NCBI GenBank assembly: GCA_947462815.1
Contig: CANHQR010000011.1
Span: 1-64,000 of the forward strand
Direction: 5' to 3'
Origin: Pseudobdellovibrionaceae bacterium
Lineage (GTDB): Bacteria > Bdellovibrionota > Bdellovibrionia > Bdellovibrionales > JAMPXM01
DNA: 64,000 nucleotides
The notes under the pieces were generated by a model that saw only the letters and a program-made list of their open reading frames with translations, was not told the DNA's origin and did not search any database. Shown here in pieces: positions 17,540 to 27,400 of the stretch (positions within the stretch are counted from its first letter, which is position 1; every line of letters begins with the position of its first letter). A program made the position numbers and the translations under genes.

Positions 17540-18721
17540 ATGCGTGTTGGAAGTGCGATCGTTTCGATAATGGGTCTGGTTTGTGGGGGGCAGGCGATCA
17601 CTGGGAGTTTGGCTCATGCATCAGTAGGAGACTTCAAGGACTTCTCTATTCACCAGCACTATATTTCGGCTCGTGCGATGGGTATGGGTGGGGCATTTGT
17701 CGCGGCGGCTGACGACGCCACGGCGTTGTTTTTCAATCCGGCGGGGTTGGCGAACTTAAAGGAGAGTCATGTCAACCTCTCCTTGGCGCAGGCTGGAGCT
17801 GACTCCAAAGTTCCAAAGCTTGTCTCGGATATTGATGCCGCATCGAAGACCAACAACATTGCCGACATGGTGAGTTTGCTCGAGGCCAACTATGGCAATC
17901 ACTACTCTGTGCGAGTTGGTGCTTTGCATGCGATCTGGGCGCGGCCTCGCTGGGCGCTTGCGGTCATTCCCGTCGATTTGAATTTGGAGATGGAAATTCA
18001 TCAAACGGTCGGCCCCCAACTCGCCGTTGTCGCTCATCAAGATACGACGATTGCCTTTGGACGTGGGTGGAAATTGAATGTCGCCGATGGATCGATGAGT
18101 GTAGGCGCAACAGGTAAGGCTATTTACCGTGCCTACTATAATAAATCGTTGTCGGCGATCGAACTGGCTTTCGATTCAAACCTATTAAAGAAAGAAGATG
18201 TCGGTGAGGGACTCACTTTTGACTTTGATTTAGGATGGATGTGGAAGCCGAACATTCCGAAGGCGGGCTTCTGGTCTTGGATTAAGTACGTTAAACCGAC
18301 GGTTGGAGCGACGGTTCGAAATGCCGTCGACTATGGTTTCAAAACTAACATGCACGTGATTGATAGGAACTCTCGCGAGCCCGCAAAATTACAGCGACGT
18401 CTCGATGTCGGGACGATGTTTGAATTGCCGGATTGGTGGATCTGGCGCACGCGTTTTGTTGCGGACCTGCGGGATATTGGGCATGAGAACTTCACCGTTA
18501 AGAAGGGTACACATTTGGGGGTCGAGTTTTTATGGAAAGTCGCATCGTGGTGGCAAGGAGGGTGGCGCGCTGGCGTGAATCAAGGCTACTTTACCGCCGG
18601 GTTCAACGGCGACTTCGCACTATTTCGATTGGATCTCGTCACCTATGCCAACGAAGTCGGAACAAGCAGTAGTCCGAAGGCGAGCCGAGTTTATATGGCG
18701 AAGGCTTCGTTGGATTTTTGA
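17540..18721 (+). CDS. FadL/PorV-like outer-membrane protein, paralog 1
   Basis: A 393-residue outer-membrane barrel. After a signal peptide ending near residue 28 (AHA), the family hallmark appears: SARAMGMGGAFVAAADDATALFFNPAGLANL (about 43-73, in pieces). This pattern occurs in FadL/TodX, PorV and UPF0164-type barrels. The C-terminal third ends in GWRAGVNQGYFTAGF and ASLDF, with terminal Phe. GGAGG sits just before ATG 17540. Two more paralogs follow at 20994 and 23144, sharing both the N-terminal hallmark and the C-terminal NQGY-TxG motif. Likely roles are transport of hydrophobic compounds or service as a shuttle or anchor for surface proteins; the sequence does not decide. Confidence 0.82.
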   Translation: MRVGSAIVSIMGLVCGGQAITGSLAHASVGDFKDFSIHQHYISARAMGMGGAFVAAADDATALFFNPAGLANLKESHVNLSLAQAGADSKVPKLVSDIDAASKTNNIADMVSLLEANYGNHYSVRVGALHAIWARPRWALAVIPVDLNLEMEIHQTVGPQLAVVAHQDTTIAFGRGWKLNVADGSMSVGATGKAIYRAYYNKSLSAIELAFDSNLLKKEDVGEGLTFDFDLGWMWKPNIPKAGFWSWIKYVKPTVGATVRNAVDYGFKTNMHVIDRNSREPAKLQRRLDVGTMFELPDWWIWRTRFVADLRDIGHENFTVKKGTHLGVEFLWKVASWWQGGWRAGVNQGYFTAGFNGDFALFRLDLVTYANEVGTSSSPKASRVYMAKASLDF

Positions 18722-18741
18722 ACTGGTCTCGCTGAGTGTTG
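18721..18741 (+). repeat. Dispersed 21-nt motif, copy 5
   Basis: Reads AACTG-GT-CTCGCTGAGTGTTG and begins in the stop codon of FadL-like paralog 1. GTCCGAAAT follows at 18751, at the same offset as in copy 3. Confidence 0.65.
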
Positions 18742-18748
18742 CTAAAAG

Positions 18749-18767
18749 GCGTCCGAAATTTGGACGC
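18749..18767. terminator. Hairpin after FadL-like paralog 1
   Basis: GCGTCC and GGACGC form a perfect 6-bp stem around GAAATTT, 27 bp after the stop of the barrel gene. No T-run follows, so it is either a weak terminator or a border element of the neighbouring transposase gene. Confidence 0.5.
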
Positions 18768-18804
18768 GAGTCTTGTTGCAACTCAACTAGAAATCGCCCT
18801 GTGA

Positions 18805-19818
18805 TTGGTCGTGTTCTTGGTTGCGAAACACATCGTGACCCAGATCATCGAATGCCCCCATTGTAGGATCAGCCTTCAGCGCCCTCCCCAAGGAGAATCC
18901 TCGCGGTTTTCAGATGCCTTGGGGCAAATTTGTGACAAGTCGTCAAGCGTGCGCCCCTGGGGTGGCTATTGGCGCAATTGTGATGGTGTTCGATTGCCGA
19001 GGTTTAAGTGTCTCACTTGTCGGCGCACTTTCAGTCGCGCTACGGATTGTTTATATCGCGGTACAAGGCGAAGAGATCTCGCGCAGGTGATGGTGCGCGA
19101 GGCCTGCTCCGGAAAATCTTTGCGGAGAATTGCTGTGGATTGCCAGGCAGCATTTAGCACTGTTTTGCGTCACTTTGATCTTGCTGCGCGGTGGTGTGCC
19201 AATGAGAACCAAGTTGTCCGCAGTCAGCGTCAGATCTCAGGTCATTTCTACTTTGATGAGATGGGTACCACCGTGCAGAGTTATCTGAAGCCGGCTTGGA
19301 TTGGTGTGTTGGTGAGCCATGATCGAGAGATTATCGACTTCGATCTCGCGGAGGCTCCGGCGACGGGCCGTCTGGCTGCTTGTGCCCGGCGGGCTGGGGT
19401 TCATCGCCTTAACCAGCGATCGGCGATGCGTGCTCGGATTTTCCAACGACTATCCGAGAACTCTAATTTGAAACCTGATGTCATCATGACGGATCAATGG
19501 AAGGTGTATGCCTCGCAGATTCGTCAGAATTGTCCGGGTCTTTTACATATACAATTCAAAGCCAAGCGACCCCGAAGGAATTCAAAACGAGAGCTGCGCT
19601 CCGGGGGATTTGACGAGCTATTTCCTTTCAACCATACCGCAACTAAAATGCGCCATGAAGTCTCTCGCCTCGCGCGTCAGACTTGGTGTACCTCAAAGAC
19701 GATGCAAGGACTTCGAAGACACTTAGAGATTTTTAGGTTCTTTCACAATGAAGTTTACTTGCCACGATTTCGAGCGCTTCGAGCGAGAAAGTCTATTGAA
19801 CAGCGCCCCAATGAGTGA
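18805..19818 (+). mobile_element. IS1-like transposase gene, single, no clear inverted repeats
   Basis: A transposase-like protein of up to 337 residues. The N-terminus has a zinc-ribbon (IIECPHC ... FKCLTCRRTFSR), as in InsA-type proteins. A helix-turn-helix-like part follows (SGKSLRRIAVDCQAAFSTVLRHF), then a DDE-like core: GHFYFDEMGTTVQ (first Asp), DVIMTDQWKVYA (second Asp) and a C-terminal Glu region (GLRRHLEIFRFFHNEVYLPRF). The frame opens with TTG 18805; GTG 18835 (MTQIIECPHC) is a plausible start. No terminal inverted repeats were found by eye. It splits the cluster of outer-membrane protein genes and ends close to a gene remnant. Confidence 0.75.
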
Positions 19819-19831
19819 AGTCTTGCCCCAC

Positions 19832-20002
19832 TCAAGAGAAACATCGAGAGCGCTCGATGGCAATGCATGGCAGTTTTCCATCGCGGATGATGATCTTGTC
19901 ACCGAAGTCGCACATGTTGAGGCTGTCGAGATTGCCGAATCCAATAATCTGAGACTCAATCAAGTAGGGTCGAGTCGACCTATCGAGCTCAAAAGCCCAT
20001 TC
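19832..20002 (-). pseudogene. Possible gene remnant next to the transposase
   Basis: On the minus strand an open stretch of 56 codons reads like protein (IIGFGNLDSLNMCDFGD, DGKLPCIAIERS) but is preceded by an in-frame stop at 20003-20005 and has only an internal ATG. It ends 14 bp from the transposase stop and lies downstream of, and on the same strand as, the lipoprotein gene at 20023. It may be a fragment cut by the insertion. The complementary plus frame is also open, so the strand is uncertain. Confidence 0.3.
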
Positions 20003-20022
20003 TCAACAGTCACCGAGATCAG

Positions 20023-20748
20023 TTAGAGGGCCTGCAGCTGAGACAGCAACTGACTCCCGATCGTCTGCAGATTTCCGCCGGCTGAGGCGATGGAGTTCGA
20101 CAAGTTTTTGCAGATCTCCGTCGTTGAGAATGACGAACCCTCGTTGCAATACGCTGTGTTTACTTGAACGGCAATATTGCCGAGGTTCTCTTTGTCCTGC
20201 GCTGAGCCCGAGCCGGCCAGCGATGTGATCGCATTTACAACTGCGTTTTGGTCAAAGCTTCCCGACGATGGATTGAGGTTCGCGAGGTTGGCGCCGCCGG
20301 CTGTCGCAACAAAAGTTGCGAGCTTGGCCATGGTGGCAAGACGCTGCATGGAGCGGACCCCGGAGGCTGTGCAATTTGTGACAGCATTGTCGCTGGTATG
20401 GATTGAGGTCGATATATTGGTGAAGACGAGATAGGTCATGACGGTGGCCATCGGATCTGTTCCCGAGGTCGGATTGTCCTTGAGCCGCTGAAAGGCATTC
20501 GCAAATCGTTGGCCAGTGAAGCCCTGTGCTATGAAATGCGATGAACAACGAACCAAGTTCGCTTTCTCCGTGTTAATCCCGTCGACCAAATTGTAACAGC
20601 GATCGGCCTCTGAGGAGTTGAACGCAGTATCGAGACAGGCTTGGGCCTCGGCGAGTTTCACGTCATCATTCTTTTCGCAGCCGAGTAAGCCGGCCGTGGC
20701 GACGAGAATTGTTCCAAAAATCTTCAAGCTTCTTGCGCTCATTTTCAC
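20023..20748 (-). CDS. Alpha-helical lipoprotein, unknown, beside FadL-like paralog 2
   Basis: A 241-residue lipoprotein. Signal peptide KIFGTILVATAGLLGC has a lipobox with Cys near residue 24. The mature protein is helical and Ala/Asn/Ser-rich, with several cysteines (ACLDTAF, DRCYNLVDG, VRCSSHF, NCTASG, YCNEGSS, ICKNLS) that could pair in the periplasm. Family not recognised. GAGGTG precedes ATG 20748. It is divergent from FadL-like paralog 2 and probably shares its control region. The lipoprotein next to paralog 3 repeats this pairing, suggesting that such lipoproteins work with the barrels. Confidence 0.75.
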   Translation of the reverse strand: MKMSARSLKIFGTILVATAGLLGCEKNDDVKLAEAQACLDTAFNSSEADRCYNLVDGINTEKANLVRCSSHFIAQGFTGQRFANAFQRLKDNPTSGTDPMATVMTYLVFTNISTSIHTSDNAVTNCTASGVRSMQRLATMAKLATFVATAGGANLANLNPSSGSFDQNAVVNAITSLAGSGSAQDKENLGNIAVQVNTAYCNEGSSFSTTEICKNLSNSIASAGGNLQTIGSQLLSQLQAL

Positions 20749-20993
20749 CTCGCATTCTCCATTTTCAAGAGCTCAGCGCTGAACTTCAAGTCTTCCCATC
20801 TCGCGTCTCATCTTGAGGTCGAGTTTGTTGAAAATTGTCGAGCTCGAGGACACAGAATGAAGACGGGTTGGGGCGTGTGGAGTTGGGAAACATCGGGATC
20901 TCTTTGAATCACGCGACGATCGTCGAGAAATTCGGCGACCGGACTCAGGTCGGCAATGACTTGTGCCGAAATGAGACAGGTAGGAGGGGTGTC

Positions 20994-22208
20994 ATGGACG
21001 ACGCTTCGAATTCATCTTTCGGAACAAATAGATGCAGCTCGCGTGAAGGCAGTTCGTGTAACGAAAGACGTCGTGATCTTTCCAAGCTCCTTTGCCTGTC
21101 CATCTCACTCATTTTATTTGTCGCCAACGTGTTTGTGTTCGGGCATCACGCTTCGGCGCAGACCGCTCGCCCCGAGAACATGTTCAATGGTGAAATCGAC
21201 GAGTTTTACACAGGTATACGGCAGATGTCGATGGGTGGAGCCTACGTCAATGTTGTCAACGATGAGACGGCGCTCCTCACGAACCCCGCGGGCCTGGGGC
21301 GATTGCGCGATCTAACCTTCACCGTGTTTGATCCGGAGCTTCACGGTGCTTTCGCCAACACGGAATCTGTGACGCTCGACAACTACTCGGGCGCTCTCGA
21401 CATTCAAAAGCTCCTCGACATTCTCAATCGCACGAAGGGCAATCATTGGCATCTGAAGGGTCAAGTCTTTCCTTCTTTCATCGCACCGAATTTCGGAATT
21501 GGGCTTTTGGCGAAGTATCAATACAACGCGCGCGTTGATCCCACCGGAACCACCTACCGATTGGATTATGTCAGTGATTGGGCGGCTGCGATGGGGGCGA
21601 CGCTTCGGTTCTGGGATGGCATCATCAAGTTTGGCTTTGCAGGTCGCCTCGTCAATCGCACAGAAATCCACAAGGATTTGCCGGCGAACTCGACGGGACT
21701 AGAGATTCGCTCGCAGGCCAAGGAGGGAATTGGCGCGGCCGGCGATCTTGGACTCCTCATCACAGCGCCTTGGAAGTATTTGCCGTCGATCGGAGCTGTC
21801 GTCCGCGATGTGGGAGATACGACCTACACGCTGCGTGAGGGAATGTTCTACGGCACAACGGAGCGACCTGATAAAACCGACCAACGTGTCGACGTCGGAT
21901 TATCTTTTCAGCCGATCCTCGGCAATCGTGTGCGAATGCTGATTGCACTCGAGTATCGGGGCGTGACCTCGCCGATTGTCCCGGAATATGAAGATGCCAT
22001 CAAGCGCTCGCATGCGGGTCTTGAACTGAACGTCGCGGACTTTTTTTTCCTCCGGGCTGGCGCCAATCAAGGCTACTGGACCGGTGGATTGGAGTTCGCG
22101 ACGGAGAAATTTCAGCTCCAAGCAGGCTCCTACGGCGAAGAGATTGGTACGCCGACAGGTCGTCGCGAGGATCGGCGTTGGATGGGAAAGTTTTCTCTTC
22201 GATTTTAG
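20994..22208 (+). CDS. FadL/PorV-like outer-membrane protein, paralog 2
   Basis: A barrel of 404 residues. A long basic N-region precedes the signal core LLCLSISLILFVANVFVF and the cleavage region HASA. The hallmark then reads GIRQMSMGGAYVNVVNDETALLTNPAGLGRL. The C-terminal half ends in LRAGANQGYWTGGL, SYGEEIGTPTGRREDRRWMGKFSLRF, with a terminal Phe. ATG 20994 is chosen over the longer open frame (to 20835) because AGGAGG lies 6 bases upstream. Similarity to paralog 3 in the C-terminal region (EEIGTPTGRREDRRWMGK versus VELGEYPGQLEDRRYVAQ) is close. Confidence 0.85.
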   Translation: MDDASNSSFGTNRCSSREGSSCNERRRDLSKLLCLSISLILFVANVFVFGHHASAQTARPENMFNGEIDEFYTGIRQMSMGGAYVNVVNDETALLTNPAGLGRLRDLTFTVFDPELHGAFANTESVTLDNYSGALDIQKLLDILNRTKGNHWHLKGQVFPSFIAPNFGIGLLAKYQYNARVDPTGTTYRLDYVSDWAAAMGATLRFWDGIIKFGFAGRLVNRTEIHKDLPANSTGLEIRSQAKEGIGAAGDLGLLITAPWKYLPSIGAVVRDVGDTTYTLREGMFYGTTERPDKTDQRVDVGLSFQPILGNRVRMLIALEYRGVTSPIVPEYEDAIKRSHAGLELNVADFFFLRAGANQGYWTGGLEFATEKFQLQAGSYGEEIGTPTGRREDRRWMGKFSLRF

Positions 22209-22313
22209 CGTTTCGTTGGCTTGACTCCAAGCCGCCTCATTCCCCGCATTCAGTCCAGTCGAGGTCAAACGTTTGACTCAATGTCGATCGTGGGCTCGCG
22301 GTATCCTAGTCTC

Positions 22314-23153
22314 ATGAGTGGACCTTTGAAAAATTGCTGGCGTTCGTCCCAAGGATTGGGCGCCCGACTGCTCGGGATCGTGATGTTGATCGCGATCTCC
22401 ACGGCTTCGTGTGGTCAGAACGCTTTCTTAGAGTCGGCGAAGCGCGATTCAGATGCTGCACTGCTTTTTGAAGCACAAAAGCTCATGAACAAAAGTCAAT
22501 GGACCGAAGCAATTGCCAAGCTTCAGTTGATGTCGGCGACCGCGCTGGCCAAACGAGATGCAAAGGCGGCTCTGGCTTCGGCCTATGCGGGTCGTTGTGG
22601 TTTGAACCTGATTGCGTTCGCGGACGCGGTCGCCAACGCTTCGGGAAACTTGTTCCCCGTGTTTCTCAGTGTGATGCGCAATTCGGATGCCCAGGATATT
22701 TCAGATTGTATCTCCGCAGAAACCACACTGCTTTCCATCAGTGAAGCTCCAGAGTCGAGAACGGCCAATGAGAATATGCTGATGGCTTTTGTGGGTTGGG
22801 CCAAAATTGGAGCAATCCTCGCGGTCGAAGCGGACACGAATGATGATGGCACGGCCGATGGTGGTTGGGACGCGTGCACACTATCGACCAGTCTAAAAGG
22901 CGAGATCGGTACGGGGATTACGATTTCGGTCGACTCCCTCGCGGAGACGGGCACCTCCGTAGGTGGAACGCTCTCTAGCACAATTGATTCGGTTTGCTCA
23001 TCGCTGGGTGCATCGTATGACTTTTGTTCGATCACGGATGCCGATGACTTCACGGCGGACCACTTGCGAGCCATCGGTGCGTTGACGAAATCCTCGGATG
23101 ATCCCGGCGTTGGAACTTGCGCGGGGGACGTGAGCGCGTGCCTATGCCCCTAA
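22314..23153 (+). CDS. Lipoprotein with helical repeat and EF-hand-like loop, upstream of paralog 3
   Basis: A lipoprotein of about 279 residues. The signal core ARLLGIVMLIAISTASC has a lipobox-like end, with Cys near residue 33. The mature N-terminus is TPR-like (LLFEAQKLMNKSQWTEAIAKLQLM). Around the middle, EADTNDDGTADGGWDAC resembles a calcium-binding EF-hand or dockerin loop. Cysteines are scattered. The frame extends upstream to 22221; no start has a clear Shine-Dalgarno, so ATG 22314 is a choice based on signal-peptide shape. Its stop overlaps the start of FadL-like paralog 3, so the two are translationally coupled. Confidence 0.75.
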   Translation: MSGPLKNCWRSSQGLGARLLGIVMLIAISTASCGQNAFLESAKRDSDAALLFEAQKLMNKSQWTEAIAKLQLMSATALAKRDAKAALASAYAGRCGLNLIAFADAVANASGNLFPVFLSVMRNSDAQDISDCISAETTLLSISEAPESRTANENMLMAFVGWAKIGAILAVEADTNDDGTADGGWDACTLSTSLKGEIGTGITISVDSLAETGTSVGGTLSSTIDSVCSSLGASYDFCSITDADDFTADHLRAIGALTKSSDDPGVGTCAGDVSACLCP

Positions 23154-24334
23154 CTGTCATCAGGACGATCAGATTAGTTCTGAAGCGCGATCTGAAGCGC
23201 ATCATGTCGTTCGGGCTCATCTGGATTGGGCTCGGTGGAGGCCGTGCCTCGACGGCCGCTGAGTTGATGGAGTCCTACACCAGCGTTCGAGCTCTGGGCA
23301 TGGGCAACGCCTTCACGGCCGTTGCGGAAGAGGGCGATGCACTCTTCTATAATCCGGCATCGCTCTGTCAGGTTTCGGGATTTCATTGGACGATGATGGA
23401 CCCCTATGCCGGTGTGAATGGTCCTCAGGCTTTGGACGTTGTGAATTCCATGACGCAAAGTGGGTCGAGCTTTGTCGAGAAGTTCAACAATCTGTATGGC
23501 AAGAGTATTTGGGCTGGTGCAGGCGCGAAAACTTCATTCGTTTTGCCCTGCATGGGTATTGCGGCCTACGGACAGGGAAACGCGAGTATGTCCTTTGCGA
23601 ATCCCGCTTACCCGCAAATCACCCTGGCCTACGGTGTCGACTACGGTGTTGCATTGGGCGGCGCCTTGCCTTTGATTCCGGGTTTTGTGTCGTTGGGATT
23701 GACTGCCCGTCGGGTCAATCGAACCGGAACCAATTTGCCGATTGGTGCGGCGACTTTAGCGCAGCTCGATGAAAATGCGATCACTTCAGAACTTAAACGA
23801 CGTGGAACCGGGTATGCGATGGACCTGGGCTTTACGGCGACCATACCCAGTCCTGTGAAGCCGACGTTAGCGTTTACGATTCGCAATGCGGGTTTGACGA
23901 CGTTCAATCACGAGGAAGGCCCTGGGGCTCCGCCGCCGGCCGAGCCTGACATGGCCATTGGTGGATCGATCTCAATTGACTCTCTGCTTGTGACGATCAC
24001 GCCATCTTTCGACTACCGCTACTTGGATCGATCCGACATTCAAAATGGCAAAAAGTTGCATCTGGGTTTGGAGTTTGATCTACCGTTGATCACGTTGAGA
24101 GCTGGTTACTATCAGGGGTACTACACGGCGGGTGTGGGCTTGGACATGGGTGTGCTGGCTCTCGATGCGGCGACCTATGGCGTGGAGTTGGGAGAATACC
24201 CAGGGCAGCTCGAAGATCGACGCTACGTGGCTCAGATGACGATTCAAATCGGCTTAGACGGGGGCTTCTTCTCTTTATCGGGAGCTTCTGGCACGGCGGG
24301 CGGTGCGCGTCGTCGCCTGAAGCAGCGCCGCTAG
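23144..24334 (+). CDS. FadL/PorV-like outer-membrane protein, paralog 3
   Basis: A barrel of about 396 residues with signal segment RIMSFGLIWIGLGGGRAS. The hallmark is YTSVRALGMGNAFTAVAEEGDALFYNPASLCQV; strands follow, and the C-terminus carries LRAGYYQGYYTAGVGLDMGVL and EDRRYVAQMTIQIGLDGG. A Gly/Ser/Arg tail of about 20 residues (ASGTAGGARRRLKQRR) extends past the last strand, unlike the Phe ends of the other two paralogs. ATG 23144 overlaps the stop of the upstream lipoprotein (23151-23153); ATG 23204 is a later option. Confidence 0.83.
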   Translation: MPLTVIRTIRLVLKRDLKRIMSFGLIWIGLGGGRASTAAELMESYTSVRALGMGNAFTAVAEEGDALFYNPASLCQVSGFHWTMMDPYAGVNGPQALDVVNSMTQSGSSFVEKFNNLYGKSIWAGAGAKTSFVLPCMGIAAYGQGNASMSFANPAYPQITLAYGVDYGVALGGALPLIPGFVSLGLTARRVNRTGTNLPIGAATLAQLDENAITSELKRRGTGYAMDLGFTATIPSPVKPTLAFTIRNAGLTTFNHEEGPGAPPPAEPDMAIGGSISIDSLLVTITPSFDYRYLDRSDIQNGKKLHLGLEFDLPLITLRAGYYQGYYTAGVGLDMGVLALDAATYGVELGEYPGQLEDRRYVAQMTIQIGLDGGFFSLSGASGTAGGARRRLKQRR

Positions 24335-24407
24335 CTCGAATCGAGGGCAGCAAAAATCTCGTGAATTTCTCGACCTCTCTCGCCGAGGAATCTAAGCTCA
24401 GCTTTGC

Positions 24408-27400
24408 ATGTCTTACGCGAGCGAAAAGCCCGGGCTTATTATGCGTCCACTCCGATCCAGCGCGGATCGCGCTCGACGTCTTGCGCATTTTGATGGTCGC
24501 GAGGAAACTTGGTTGGTTTCGGATTTACGCTCCAAACTCGAGATTCAACGACAGCTTTTGTTGAAGGCTGATTTCGCACGGAGCGAGAGCGTTCTGCGGG
24601 CGCGGGAGTTTTGGACGATGCTGTTGCGTCGCCAGCGGCCCCGGCTTCAGATTGTATCGAAGGAGCTTTTGCTTTCGACGATTGCTGAGATCTTGCAGAC
24701 CTTGACGGAGGAGAGCTTCCAGGATCGCGCAACTAAAGTCCGCCAAGAACGCTCTTTTTCGGATCAATTCATCAGTAACCAGTTTCTTCAAACTCCGGGC
24801 GCCGCGAGCACCGTCTATAGCTACATTCAACAGCTGCTGCCCGTTCTCACCTTGGATCATGAATTTGGACTGCGTGCATGGCTCGCGGGCGAGTTCGAAG
24901 AAAATCCAAAGCAGCAAAGAGCACGGCAAAGTGCTCGTACTCGGTGGGGGCGATGGTTTGAATTAGCCGAGCTTGTGTGGAAACGACTCCTCCAACTTCG
25001 GCTCGTGGCTCCCGAGTGGGCAGCGGCTGTGCTTTCTGCCGACCGCTTTGAAACACTTCGTGTTTTGGATCTCGATCCGAGTGAAGAACTTTGGCCTCGA
25101 CTTGATCTGGAGCAGGTTTGGACGAAGCCACTTGTGGTCGATCTCGGCTTTGCGATGTCGCAAATTGAAGGTGATTTGCTTCTGGTTTGGGCGAAGTCGA
25201 CGCGGGTCGAAATTTTGATTCCGATGCTTGATCAAGGGCGAGAGCGAGATTCTCAGGTGCCCGCTCAGGGTTCATCGATCCCAGCTCTTGAGTCGAGGTC
25301 ACAACTTCACGCGTGGTCATGGCTTTTGGATAAAGCCAAGGCGAATGGTCTGGAGCCGGAAATTGTGGATGTCGACTTGATGGACGTCGCATTCGTCGAA
25401 GCCGAATCGGTCGATGTCGAATTGGGAAGCGCGACCTCACGACCTGCTCCTGAAGAGATCTGGCGAGGAAGCTTCCGCCGATTTCCCTCAGCCTCGGCTG
25501 AGGTCAAAGCGGCCGTGGCCAAAGTGAGAAATTGGCTGGATTCTGGAGTCTCACCGGCGCAAATCGCTTTAGTTCCTACCAACGTCGAAGAGTACTGGCC
25601 ATGTCTGCGCGAACATGCCGCCATCGAAGGTCTACCACTTGCGAAAGCATGGATGGCGCCTGCGCATTCAAGACCCGATGTTGCGCGTTGGTTGGCGCGG
25701 CTGAGGACATGGGCGGCCACACCCGATCGCTATGACCTACAAGTCGACTTTTTTGCACAAACATCTGGTCCTCAAGGTCAATTTGAGTCACCGATTCAGT
25801 TCGCGCGCTTTCAGGAACTCTATCGACGTGTCTATGGCGCAGACGACCTCGCTTTAGACGAAAGTGTTCGGGCTCACTACGCGCAATTGGCAATGCGTGA
25901 TGGCGAACCTCAGCCGCGCTGGACGCGTGACGAATTCTTGGTCCGCGCTCTGCATCGTGTACCCGAAGGCGTCGACTTGAGTGTGGCCGCACGCTTGGCC
26001 AAGTCGCTTCTGGAAGAGTGTCCGCCTCAAATCGAACTCTCGCCAACCTCTTGGACCTCCTATCTTGCCAACATGGCCGCACTCGTTGAATTGCCGATCG
26101 CGCCCGCAGAGCAAGGTGGGGTACAAATTTTGGCGCTTTCGGCGCTGGAAGGCGCGGGCTGCACACATGTGATTGTCATGGGACTTCACGATGCGTCACT
26201 GCGACAGCCTGCAGGCACGGCTTTGTTGGAGTCCGACATTCGCGGCATCGAGTCGTCCATGGGTTGGATCTTAGACGCCGAGGATCGGCGCCGGGCCGAG
26301 CGCGAGGCGCAATGGGTGCTCACGCAAAATTATGCAGATCTCGACGTCTATTTTGCCGAGACCAACTTTGATGGTGCGGCACTCACGCCATCTTGGCTTT
26401 GGCTTGTAGCGGTCCAAAATTTGCGACACACAGGAGTGGAGTGCGGCGCTCTCGAACTGCCGGGATCGACTCGTTTCGATGAAATTCAAGAGGCGCGATT
26501 GGCAGTGGCTCTCGGAGCCGAGACTTTGCCCCAATTCTCCTCTCAGGCCGACCGAAAATTCAGCTCCTCGGCGAGTTCTGCTGATGAGGGACCGTCAGAG
26601 TTCTCGCACAAGTTGACACTCCCTCTGCCGCTCGATCTCAAACTGCAAATGCTGCGTCTTCAGGAAGCTCGCGATGAAAATTTTGTGCATCAGGCTTTTG
26701 CGAAAGGCAAAGTCACAGGCTTGACCGCGTCTCGGCTGAGTGCTTTGTCGACATGCCCACGGCGTTTTGCCTTCGATGAAATTTTCGGTCCAGACGATTT
26801 CGGTGAATTGGATTTTGATCCCGATCCTCGGCGGCGCGGAAATTTGTTACATAAGGCTTTTGAGTTAGCGGGACTTCGCGGGTTTCCCGAGATGCTTCAG
26901 CAAGATGTTGAAGAGCTGTTGGATCAAGCTCGTGATCTTTTAGAAGGCCGTGGCCAAGAGGGGGCAGCAACTTTTCGTGGCCGTCAGCTGGTGCGAGACG
27001 AGACGCATTGGTCGGGATTGCGACGTCGCTTGGCACGATCCGTACTCCGCATGCTTCAGAATGAACGCGAACGACAAGAAAAAGAGCCCAAATTGCGGCC
27101 TCTTGGTTTTGAAACGAGGTTTCAGGGCGAGCTGGAGGGTATTCCCTTTCGCGGGGTCATTGATCGAATTGATGCGGACGTCACCGCACTGACAAAGCAG
27201 GGAAGAGCAAGCTCAGACGATCTTACTCTTCGCGCTGTCGTGATCGATTACAAGTCATCGACTCCTGCTGCGAGTTTCAAAGCTTGGGTACGAGATAAGC
27301 ACTGGCAGCTTCTCGTCTACGTCTTGGCTCTTGAAAGCGGACTCGTCGATCTCGAGAATTTACGCCTCTCGGCGCTTGGCGACTCATCTTCGCAGGCCGG

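Noticed and set aside
22583-23074. 163-codon minus frame opposite the lipoprotein
   Set aside because: Mirror of a gene with signal peptide and EF-hand-like loop; no Shine-Dalgarno.
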